Source: Winogradskyella luteola
GTDB taxonomy: Bacteria; Bacteroidota; Bacteroidia; Flavobacteriales; Flavobacteriaceae
DNA length: 64,000 nt
Direction of reading: 5' to 3'
Assembly: GCF_019203985.1 (NCBI RefSeq)
Contig: NZ_JAGSPD010000001.1
Span: 62,001 to 126,000, forward strand
Shown: piece after piece, positions 35,783 through 43,365 of the stretch
Position numbering within the stretch: position 1 is the first letter of the stretch
How the letters are laid out: each line of letters starts with the position of its first letter
Notes under the pieces: model-generated
Told to the model about the DNA's origin: nothing
What the model saw: the letters and a program-made list of their open reading frames with translations, nothing else
The model's database searches: none
Translations under genes and position numbers: made by a program

Positions 35783-35892
35783 GAGTTGTGACTTGGTTTT
35801 ATTTGTTCAATTTTTAGTAAAAAAAGAGACACATAATTGTCTAAAATTTAAGGTTTTAACACCAAAAACTCTAAAGTGTCATTGATTTTTTG

Positions 35893-35900
35893 TACCTTTG
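35893..35900 (+). promoter_or_regulatory. -7-like element TACCTTTG before the GNAT gene
   Basis: TACCTTTG matches TAnnTTTG and lies 66 bases before the ATG at 35967. No TTG at a proper distance is present, so the promoter is only tentative. Confidence 0.4.
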
Positions 35901-35966
35901 CACTGCAAAACTATATAAAATATAGTATCTACTTGCCAACCGCTAACTTTAAAAACAAAGAAAATT

Positions 35967-36263
35967 ATGACTGAAACTGCTGAACTGATTGATAATGACT
36001 TTCTGCGTCAATATGAATTAAAGGTTGAAGATGAAATGGCTGTTATTGAATATTCTTTACAAGAGCGTAAGATATTCTTAACTAAAATGGTTATTCCCGA
36101 AGCTATCAAAACTACAGAGTTTGAAAAAGAGTTCCTGGCAATGGTATTTAACGACATTAAGGAACGTAACATTAGTGTTGTGCCTACAAGCCCTGAAATT
36201 GCAAAATTTGTAAGAAGTAACAGAAAGTATAAACGAATGCTACCCGTTGGTATTCGCATATAA
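35967..36263 (+). CDS. Small GNAT-like N-acetyltransferase, YjdJ type
   Basis: 98 residues matching the short acyltransferase family: YELKVEDEMAVIEYSLQERKIFLTKMVIP at the N-terminus and a compact C-terminal half with PTSPEIAKFVRSNRKYKRML. These proteins keep the acetyl-CoA-binding core of GNAT folds but lack the rest. A strong terminator follows. The acceptor is unknown. Confidence 0.82.
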   Translation: MTETAELIDNDFLRQYELKVEDEMAVIEYSLQERKIFLTKMVIPEAIKTTEFEKEFLAMVFNDIKERNISVVPTSPEIAKFVRSNRKYKRMLPVGIRI

Positions 36264-36283
36264 CCTGAAAAAGAAATACACTT

Positions 36284-36318
36284 AAAAAGCCCAAAACTTT
36301 ATTGTTTTGGGCTTTTTT
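36284..36318 (+). terminator. Terminator of the GNAT gene
   Basis: AAAAAGCCCAAAAC and GTTTTGGGCTTTTT pair perfectly over a six-base loop, followed by a T. It lies 20 bases after the stop and also has the opposite-strand form. The remaining 230 bases before the TlpA gene stop show nothing clear. Confidence 0.92.
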
Positions 36319-36547
36319 CATTTTTAAATAGGTCTTTATAATCTTAGGATTTTCAATCCATTTCAAAAAAATAATCATAACAATGATATTTTGTTGATAA
36401 AGCATGAATTTGGATCACAAACTCACCAATTGATTTGTAAATATAGAGAAGTAACCTTATGTAATGATTGCTATAGGTCTTATTACTGAACTTCTTTAAG
36501 ATGCATTAAAACTGACTTAAATTACTTGAGCTAAAGAATTAACAAAG

Positions 36548-37777
36548 CTACTCAGCCAACAACTCAGCTACAAAACCTTCAAATTCTGTCTTAAACTCGG
36601 TATATTTTTCGCCAGTAGCAGGCCCGTTAAAACCTGTATGTATTTTTCGAACTTTACCTTTTTTATCTATAAAAATTGAAGTGGGATACGACAACACATG
36701 GTTGAGCATTGGCAATTTTTCTTGGGCCTTTACTTTGTCTGACGTTCCATATTGTGCCAATAGTATAGGATACTCAATCCCAACATTAACAGCCAAGCGA
36801 TCTATACGACTAAAAGCGGTTTCCTTATCCTTGGCATATTCAAAAGCCAATGCTATGATTTCCAAATCTTTATCTTTATTTTTCCTGTAAAAATCAGCGT
36901 AATATTTGCTTTCATCCAAACAGTTTGGGCACCAAGTTCCCATAATCTGTACAACCACTACTTTATCCTTAAACTTATCATCTTTTAATCCAACCAACTC
37001 ATCAGAAGTATTAGGAAAGACAAAATCTATACTATCGTAACCCTCTTTTAAAAAGGTAAGGTCATTGGCACTTGGTAATTCGTAATCCGCATTGAACTTT
37101 GCGACAAAAGTTTCTTTCCAATGGTTACCAGAATAGAACGTACCCACCATTTTGGAATCTGTCACCTTGGCTTTAAATAAAAAAGCGTGCGCACCATCAA
37201 AAGTCGATAATTTTAGGGTATCACCATCTAAAACTCCTTCCAAATAGCGATAGTCCCCTGTTGTGGTTCTAAATGTTCCTGTTACTTTCTCTTTATCTTG
37301 TTCAAATACTCCTTTTGCAATATACCTGTCGCTTTTAATATTAGGGCTAAATACGGTTTCCCATGTGCCAGCAACAGTCTGCTTGGGTTCATTATTTGCT
37401 TTAAATCGTCGTCCATTATTATATACAGCTTTAAAAGGTACTATGCGATCTAAGCTTTCTTTTATAAAACTGCCTTTTAAATTATTTCCTTCAAAAATAG
37501 CGGCGATATAACCTTCAAAAACAGGTGCTTGTATAAAAACAGAATCGTTTCGGTACGTTATTTCATCAACTTCAATAACTTCTTCAGCATTGAAGATGTG
37601 CAATTTTTCAGGAGATTTTACTTCAAAAATAAAAGGCAACTCTTCATCATCTTGTACTTCTAAAATGGCTCTGTATGTCCCGACCTTAAGACCAGTCTCA
37701 TTTACCATTTCTGTTTTAGTTGCTTCTTTACAAGAAAAAGCCGTTAATGCAATTAAACATGCTACAATATATCTCAT
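36548..37777 (-). CDS. TlpA-like thioredoxin-fold lipoprotein
   Basis: 409 residues. A lipobox FSC after a short signal peptide anchors it to the membrane. The N-terminal half (residues ~25-245) is a beta-rich region with IFEVKSPEKLHI-type repeats. The C-terminal half is a TlpA/ResA-type domain with GTWCPNCLDESKYYADFY (active site WCPNC) and ILAQYGTSDKV plus YPTSIFIDKKG with its cis-Pro. It probably reduces disulfides or helps cytochrome assembly in the periplasm. Confidence 0.88.
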   Translation of the reverse strand: MRYIVACLIALTAFSCKEATKTEMVNETGLKVGTYRAILEVQDDEELPFIFEVKSPEKLHIFNAEEVIEVDEITYRNDSVFIQAPVFEGYIAAIFEGNNLKGSFIKESLDRIVPFKAVYNNGRRFKANNEPKQTVAGTWETVFSPNIKSDRYIAKGVFEQDKEKVTGTFRTTTGDYRYLEGVLDGDTLKLSTFDGAHAFLFKAKVTDSKMVGTFYSGNHWKETFVAKFNADYELPSANDLTFLKEGYDSIDFVFPNTSDELVGLKDDKFKDKVVVVQIMGTWCPNCLDESKYYADFYRKNKDKDLEIIALAFEYAKDKETAFSRIDRLAVNVGIEYPILLAQYGTSDKVKAQEKLPMLNHVLSYPTSIFIDKKGKVRKIHTGFNGPATGEKYTEFKTEFEGFVAELLAE

Positions 37778-37919
37778 GGGAAAAATCTTTTATATAAAGT
37801 TCGAAATTATAACAATGTCCTTACATAAAAAAGTAAACCAACGTGCATCTAAAATTTAGAGGAGGATGTTTCATTGCCTTACAGCTTTTGCTATCTTTGT
37901 GGCTTGATTAATTTGACAA

Positions 37920-40346
37920 ATGAAGATATCGTACAACTGGTTAAAACAGTTTATAAATACAGATTGGGACGCTGAGAAAACTGGTGAACTCCTCACAGAT
38001 CTTGGCCTAGAAATTGAAGGCATTGAGCGTTACGAATCCGTAAAAGGCGGATTGGAAGGTATTGTTGTCGGTGAGGTTTTAACTTGCGAGCAGCACCCAA
38101 ATGCAGATCGACTGAAAGTAACTACTGTAAATATTGGGACAGATGCACCTGTGCAGATCGTATGTGGCGCTCCAAATGTAGCTGCCGGACAAAAAGTACC
38201 GGTTGCCACTATAGGCACCACACTTTATACAGCAGAAGGTGAAGCCTGGAAAATTAAAAAGGGGAAAATCCGAGGTGAAGAAAGCCATGGTATGATTTGT
38301 GCTGAGGACGAACTCGGTCTTGGCGAGTCTCGCGATGGTATTATGGTCTTGGATAAGCAGTACGTGGTTGGTACTCCTGCATCAGAAATATTTGATATTG
38401 AAAATGATGATGTTTTTGAAATCGGCCTTACTCCCAACCGAGCCGATGCTATGAGCCATTACGGTGTCGCCAGAGATCTCAAAGCTGGCTTATTACAAAA
38501 GGAAGTATCGCTAGAGTTGATTACTCCTTCGGTAAGTTCTTACCATGTAGATACACGTTCACTAAAGGTCGATGTTGATGTTAAGGACAAAGAAAAATGC
38601 CCACGCTACTGTGGCGTTACCATTTCTGGGGTTAAAGTAGAAACTTCGCCTAATTGGTTGCAACATCGCCTAAAATCCATAGGCTTATCTCCTATCAATA
38701 ATATTGTTGATATCACCAACTATGTACTGCACGAACTAGGACAACCGCTACACGCCTTTGATGCTCATAAAATAATTGGCAATAAGATTGAAGTAAAAAC
38801 GTGCAAAGCTGGCACAAAATTTACCACTCTAGACGAAGTCGTTAGAGAATTGCACGATGACGATTTAATGATTTGCGATGCTGAAAAACCGATGTGTATT
38901 GCTGGTGTTTTTGGAGGTATAGATTCTGGCGTAACCGAAAGTACAACCAATATTTTCTTAGAAAGTGCATATTTCAATCCTGTGAGTGTTCGTAAAACAG
39001 CTAAACGCCACGGACTAAATACAGATGCATCCTTTAGGTTTGAAAGAGGAATAGATCCAAACATTACTGAATATGCACTAAAACGAGCTGCATTATTAAT
39101 TATTGAAATTGCAGGTGGTGAAATTACAAGTGATATTTCTGATACGTACCCAAATAAAATTAAGGACTTTGAAGTGCGTTTAAGCTTTGAAAACGCTAAG
39201 AAATTGATTGGTGAGGAAATTCCTAGAGAAACTATAAAAAGCATTCTTACGTCTCTAGATATAAAAGTAAATAATGTCACTGAAGCTGGTTTAGGGCTTA
39301 CTGTGCCTGCTTATAGAAACGATGTGCAACGTGAAGCTGATATTATTGAGGAAATCCTTAGAGTATATGGCTACAATAAGGTTGGCACTACCGAAAAGCT
39401 AAATGCCTCAATTTCCAATTCGTCGCGTTTTGAAGATTATAAACTTCAAAATATCATTGGTAATCAGTTGGCATCGCAAGGGTTTTTTGAGATTATGGCG
39501 AACTCATTGACTTCTCCTAAATATATGGAGTTAAGTGAGCAGCTCAATGCAGAGCATAATATAAAAATTTTAAATCCGTTGAGCAACGATCTCGAAGTAA
39601 TGCGCCAGTCCTTATTATTTTCTGGTTTAGAAGCCGTATCCCATAACATCAATAGAAAGCGTGAGGATTTAAAGTTGTTTGAATTTGGCAAAACCTACCA
39701 TCAATATGCTGAGGAAAGAGAAGAACACAAACACTTATCGCTATTTGTCACAGGAAATAAAGTAGCAGAACGCTGGAATTCAAATGCTACACCCAGTGAC
39801 TTCTTTTATCTTAAAGGTACTGTTGAAACCATTTTACAGCGATTAGGATTAAATCGTTTAAAATCAGCAGCCACAAAATCAGATATTTTTAGTGAAGGTG
39901 TAGGTCTTTCTCTAGGAAAGAAAAAAATGGTGGATTTTGGATTGGTTAAAAAGTCCGTTTTAAAACATTTTGGTATTGCACAAAACGTACTGTTTGCCGA
40001 TTTTAATTGGAGCAATGTTTTAGATATGGCAAAACACAATAAAATTAAGTTTAACGCTATACCAAAATATCCAGAAGTAAGACGCGACTTTGCTTTACTT
40101 ATAGACAATAGTGTTTCTTTTGATGATATACATACCATTGCCAAGCAAACCGAAAAACAGTTGCTGAAAAATGTAAATCTGTTCGATGTATACGAAGGCA
40201 AGAACTTACCTACAGGTAAAAAGAGTTATGCTGTGAGTTTTACATTGCAGGACGAAAACAAAACACTTACAGATAAACAGATTGATAAGATTATGTCTAA
40301 GTTGCAATCTAACTTTGAGAATAAGCTTGGTGCTGAACTACGATAA
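37920..40346 (+). CDS. pheT: Phenylalanine-tRNA ligase beta subunit
   Basis: 808 residues, the full beta subunit length. The OB-fold tRNA-binding domain lies near residues 45-150 (VVGEVLTCEQHPNADRLKV, IVCGAPNVAAGQKVP). The B3/B4 editing domain includes LDEVVRELHDDDLMI, B5 is around the DTYPNKI region and the C-terminal FDX-ACB domain runs from KYPEVRRDFALLID. A TATCTTTG -7 element at 37891-37898 precedes the ATG by 21 bases. It ends at a shared terminator. Confidence 0.97.
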   Translation: MKISYNWLKQFINTDWDAEKTGELLTDLGLEIEGIERYESVKGGLEGIVVGEVLTCEQHPNADRLKVTTVNIGTDAPVQIVCGAPNVAAGQKVPVATIGTTLYTAEGEAWKIKKGKIRGEESHGMICAEDELGLGESRDGIMVLDKQYVVGTPASEIFDIENDDVFEIGLTPNRADAMSHYGVARDLKAGLLQKEVSLELITPSVSSYHVDTRSLKVDVDVKDKEKCPRYCGVTISGVKVETSPNWLQHRLKSIGLSPINNIVDITNYVLHELGQPLHAFDAHKIIGNKIEVKTCKAGTKFTTLDEVVRELHDDDLMICDAEKPMCIAGVFGGIDSGVTESTTNIFLESAYFNPVSVRKTAKRHGLNTDASFRFERGIDPNITEYALKRAALLIIEIAGGEITSDISDTYPNKIKDFEVRLSFENAKKLIGEEIPRETIKSILTSLDIKVNNVTEAGLGLTVPAYRNDVQREADIIEEILRVYGYNKVGTTEKLNASISNSSRFEDYKLQNIIGNQLASQGFFEIMANSLTSPKYMELSEQLNAEHNIKILNPLSNDLEVMRQSLLFSGLEAVSHNINRKREDLKLFEFGKTYHQYAEEREEHKHLSLFVTGNKVAERWNSNATPSDFFYLKGTVETILQRLGLNRLKSAATKSDIFSEGVGLSLGKKKMVDFGLVKKSVLKHFGIAQNVLFADFNWSNVLDMAKHNKIKFNAIPKYPEVRRDFALLIDNSVSFDDIHTIAKQTEKQLLKNVNLFDVYEGKNLPTGKKSYAVSFTLQDENKTLTDKQIDKIMSKLQSNFENKLGAELR

Positions 40347-40361
40347 AGAAAACACTTGCAC

Positions 40362-40395
40362 AAAAAAGGCCTTAATTTTACTTAAGGCTTTTTTT
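40362..40395. terminator. Bidirectional terminator between pheT and the membrane protein gene
   Basis: AAAAAGGCCTTAA and TTAAGGCTTTTT pair with one bulged G over a six-base loop, followed by a T run on the plus strand; the minus strand also ends in Ts. It overlaps neither gene and serves two convergent ones. Confidence 0.85.
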
Positions 40396-40396
40396 A

Positions 40397-41128
40397 TTAT
40401 GCTTCAACAACGTTACTGTTTTTATTTTTTTTAGGTTTAAACCTTACCTTAAGATTCTTAAATTCTGTAGTTATATATACCAGTAATGCATAGAAAAAAA
40501 CTACAGCACCAGACATTTCCAATAATTCTTCGAAAGAATACATCATGGCATAAGCAAAAGTGTATTGCCCTTCTACTTCAGCATGCATACCGCCTATGGC
40601 TTCCATACCAACTGCGCCAAAAACGTAAAGTATACCAGCAATTACAAAAAGTTTCAATACATGTTTGGGCAAACGCATCATAAATTTAAAATAAGCCAAT
40701 GCTATAATTATAGTTACTAAAGTGTATGGTATAAACCAAGCAAAATATAAAAGCCCAGTGGTATTAAATAAAGATTCCATTGGAGCTCTTAACTGTTCGT
40801 GGATTTGAATCATTTCATCAAAAGCCAAAAAGACAAAAATTATCGATAAGCCCAACCAATGCCAAAACTTATTTCCTATTGCCTTATGCCTACTTCCAAT
40901 TAATGCCAATAATACTCCATTGGACAACAATACTAAAGAAGAAAAATACGTTGGTAGATTAGCTTCGAGATTAAAATCAAACAACTTAATTATCAGCCTT
41001 GTCATCTTGCTGTTCATACCTTCGGTATTAAACCTCAAAAAAACCGCAAAAAGATTCCCTAACAAGAGTATACCTACCACAATAAATAGATTACGTATAA
41101 CCTTTGATTTTCGTAATTCAAATTTCAT
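40397..41128 (-). CDS. Multi-pass membrane protein, function unknown
   Basis: 243 residues with about six hydrophobic segments: FIVVGILLLGNLFAVFL, FSSLVLLSNGVLLALIG, GLSIIFVFLAFDEM, FAWFIPYTLVTIIIALAYF, FVIAGILYVFGAVGMEA and MSGAVVFFYALLVYI. A charged C-terminus (KPKKNKNSN) is probably cytosolic. A conserved-looking FDEMIQIHEQL loop with acidic and His residues sits in the middle. No known family is assigned. The upstream spacer (41129-41412, 284 bases) shows no gene. Confidence 0.75.
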   Translation of the reverse strand: MKFELRKSKVIRNLFIVVGILLLGNLFAVFLRFNTEGMNSKMTRLIIKLFDFNLEANLPTYFSSLVLLSNGVLLALIGSRHKAIGNKFWHWLGLSIIFVFLAFDEMIQIHEQLRAPMESLFNTTGLLYFAWFIPYTLVTIIIALAYFKFMMRLPKHVLKLFVIAGILYVFGAVGMEAIGGMHAEVEGQYTFAYAMMYSFEELLEMSGAVVFFYALLVYITTEFKNLKVRFKPKKNKNSNVVEA

Positions 41129-41412
41129 AAAAATAATGATTGAATAAAGGCAAATAGGGAGTTCTGCCTTTGCAATTTTAATATAATTAATAGCTCTTGC
41201 AGTCGCAAGTTATAATTTAAAATCTATAGTAATCAAAAATTTATGCGAAAGACAAAATACTTCGATTAAATGTTAATAAATTGTAAATTTTAAGTTAAGT
41301 CGTTATTTGTTTAAGAAGAGACGTGAACTAAATTTCTAAAAACATTATAATTTATTTAGCAATAGAAACATTAATAATCTTTAAATTTAGGCTTTAAAAA
41401 AATTCAACTAAA

Positions 41413-41913
41413 ATGGCAAACGTAACATTAGGTGGCACACCTGTAGAAACAATAGGAAATCTTCCAAAAATTGGTGATAAAGCACCAAAATTTAAACTGA
41501 CCAATACGGACTTAGAAGATAAAACAAATACTGATTTTGAGGGAAATAGATTAGTCCTTAATATTTTTCCAAGTGTAGATACGGGGACTTGTGCACAATC
41601 TATTAGAACCTTCAACGAAAAAGCTGGTCAATTAGAAAACACAAAAGTACTTTGCATCTCTAAGGATTTACCTTTTGCTATGGCTCGTTTTTGTGGAGCA
41701 GAAGACATTGACAATGTGGTGAGCCTTTCGGATTATAAGACTGGGAAATTCGGCAATGATTACGGTTTGACTTTTACTACCGGTGCATTTGAAACACTGC
41801 TATCGCGTTGTATCGTCGTTGTTGATACAGATGGAACCGTATTGCATACTGAGCAAGTCCCTGAAATTGCTGATGAGCCAAATTACAAAGCAGCATTAGA
41901 TGCTTTGAAATAA
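41413..41913 (+). CDS. tpx: Thiol peroxidase
   Basis: 166 residues of the atypical 2-Cys peroxiredoxin type. The peroxidatic Cys60 lies in PSVDTGTCAQS and the resolving Cys94 in MARFCGAED, the same spacing as Cys61 and Cys95 of E. coli Tpx. It reduces H2O2 and alkyl hydroperoxides with thioredoxin in the cytoplasm or periplasm; no signal peptide is seen. The last ten codons and stop lie inside a 41-bp unit that is duplicated in tandem downstream. Confidence 0.95.
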   Translation: MANVTLGGTPVETIGNLPKIGDKAPKFKLTNTDLEDKTNTDFEGNRLVLNIFPSVDTGTCAQSIRTFNEKAGQLENTKVLCISKDLPFAMARFCGAEDIDNVVSLSDYKTGKFGNDYGLTFTTGAFETLLSRCIVVVDTDGTVLHTEQVPEIADEPNYKAALDALK

Positions 41914-41972
41914 ATCAATGCAATTACAAAGCAGCATTAGATGCTTTGAAATAAATCAATGCAATTACAAAG
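41881..41972 (+). repeat. 41-bp tandem duplication at the 3' end of tpx
   Basis: The unit begins AATTACAAAGCAGCATTAGA and starts at 41881, again identically at 41922, and a partial third copy of 10 bases at 41963. The first copy holds the last codons and stop of tpx, so the second lies beyond the stop and leaves the protein unchanged. Identity of the two full copies suggests a recent event. Confidence 0.95.
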
Positions 41973-42087
41973 TAGTAAAATAAATACTCATTCGTTTTTA
42001 GAGTAGCCATAGAAGCTTCGAGATGAATCTATTAATACATACATTATTGAGGTAAACTAAAGATGCCTTAGCTAATTTTAAAAAGTT

Positions 42088-42105
42088 AAACTGCCTTGGC
42101 AGTTT
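42088..42105 (+). other. Palindrome upstream of dgkA
   Basis: AAACTGCC and GGCAGTTT are perfect complements separated by TT. It lies 13 bases before the dgkA ATG and may be an operator or a weak hairpin ending tpx readthrough. Nothing else of note is seen between the 41-bp repeats and this site. Confidence 0.5.
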
Positions 42106-42117
42106 TAGCGCAGTTCT

Positions 42118-42486
42118 ATGCATAAAAAAGAATCTTTTCTTATTAACCGCCTAAAAAGTATTGGCTTTGCTTTTAAAGGTATGCTCATTCTTATTAAGAC
42201 AGAAGCAAGCATTAAAATTCAGCTTTTTATAGCTGTTGCCGTAACTATAGCTGGCTTTTACTTTGAAATTTCTAAAACCGAATGGCTAGCGCAGATGACC
42301 ATGATAGGTATGGTTATGAGCATAGAAGGTGTAAACACAGCCATTGAATACATTGCAAATTTTGTGCATCCAGACCACCACCCAAAAATTGGTTTAATAA
42401 AAGATGTTGCAGCTGGTGCAGTTTTTATAGCTTCCATTGTAGCTGTAATAATCGCAGGAATTATTTACTTACCGAAGTTGTTTTAA
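42118..42486 (+). CDS. dgkA: Diacylglycerol kinase / undecaprenol kinase, DgkA family
   Basis: 122 residues with three membrane helices and the DgkA pattern: an amphipathic start RLKSIGFAFKGMLILIKTEASIKIQ, then EGVNTAIEYIANFVHPDHHP and IKDVAAGAVF. Catalytic and metal Glu residues in EGVNTAIE and KTEAS are kept. It phosphorylates lipid alcohols such as diacylglycerol or undecaprenol in the inner membrane. It precedes a DD-carboxypeptidase-like gene on the same strand. Confidence 0.92.
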   Translation: MHKKESFLINRLKSIGFAFKGMLILIKTEASIKIQLFIAVAVTIAGFYFEISKTEWLAQMTMIGMVMSIEGVNTAIEYIANFVHPDHHPKIGLIKDVAAGAVFIASIVAVIIAGIIYLPKLF

Positions 42487-42565
42487 ATACCAAAACCACC
42501 AGAACAAGCGTTACATAATCGTATTTTTGCCAAACTTTAAAAACGCAATATTTCTAAGTCACCAA

Positions 42566-43333
42566 ATGAAACAGCTATCGGTAATTTTTATTTTAATTTG
42601 CTTTGCTTGCAATAGTAAGACTAGAGAAACTACCAAAACCAAAGTTGCAGAGGTACCTACTGAAACTAAAAAAGAAGTCAAGAAAACACCAACTGATATT
42701 ACTAAAGACTTTGTGCTTGGAAAGTTTGATTATAGAAAGGATTCCACATTTGTAAAGGTAGCCTCAAAACATTCCGCAAAAGAAATCTACCTAAAAAGCA
42801 AAGTATACGATGCGTTTTTACAAATGTCAGATTCTGCAAACAAGGTTGGAATAACATTAAAAATCATCTCTGGTACACGTAACTTCCATGAGCAAAAAGC
42901 CATTTGGGAACGCAAATGGAACAAATATTCAGACCTTAAGCCCATTGAGCGCGCTCTAAAAATTTTAGAGTACAGTTCCATGCCAAGCTCGTCAAGACAT
43001 CATTGGGGAACCGATGTAGATTTAAATAGTTTAAATAATTCGTATTTTAACATCGGAAAAGGACTTGAAGTATACAATTGGTTAACAGTACATGCTAATG
43101 CCTTTGGGTTTTACCAAGTCTATACCAACAAAAAGAACGGAAGAACTGGTTATAATCTTGAAAAGTGGCACTGGTCTTACTTACCTTTGGCAAGTCAATA
43201 TTTAGAGTTTTTTAATTTAAATATTGGCACTGAAGATATTAATGGATTTGAAGGCTCAAAACTTGCAGTAGAGATCAATATTATTAAAGATTATGTCAAT
43301 GGTATTTCAGAAGAGGCAAAGAATTATAAATAA
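42566..43333 (+). CDS. D-Ala-D-Ala carboxypeptidase/endopeptidase, M15 (VanY-type) lipoprotein
   Basis: 255 residues from the ATG at 42566; an upstream in-frame ATG at 42527 adds 13. A lipobox (FACNSK) follows the signal peptide. The zinc-binding M15 motif SSRHHWGTDVDL (His-x6-Asp) and the later EKWHWSY (ExxWH-like) carry the ligands. Substrate-shaping SGTRNFHEQKAIW resembles the S-G-x-R-S of VanY. It probably trims peptidoglycan stem peptides. Confidence 0.88.
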   Translation: MKQLSVIFILICFACNSKTRETTKTKVAEVPTETKKEVKKTPTDITKDFVLGKFDYRKDSTFVKVASKHSAKEIYLKSKVYDAFLQMSDSANKVGITLKIISGTRNFHEQKAIWERKWNKYSDLKPIERALKILEYSSMPSSSRHHWGTDVDLNSLNNSYFNIGKGLEVYNWLTVHANAFGFYQVYTNKKNGRTGYNLEKWHWSYLPLASQYLEFFNLNIGTEDINGFEGSKLAVEINIIKDYVNGISEEAKNYK

Positions 43334-43365
43334 AACAGAGATTCTCATTTTTATGAGAAATACAT

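Noticed and set aside
38765..39280. A 171-codon minus-strand frame inside pheT
   Set aside because: It is a shadow of pheT with no domain and codon use of a reverse frame.
41881..41972. The 41-bp copies as a CRISPR-like array
   Set aside because: There are no spacers, the units touch each other and they carry the end of tpx.
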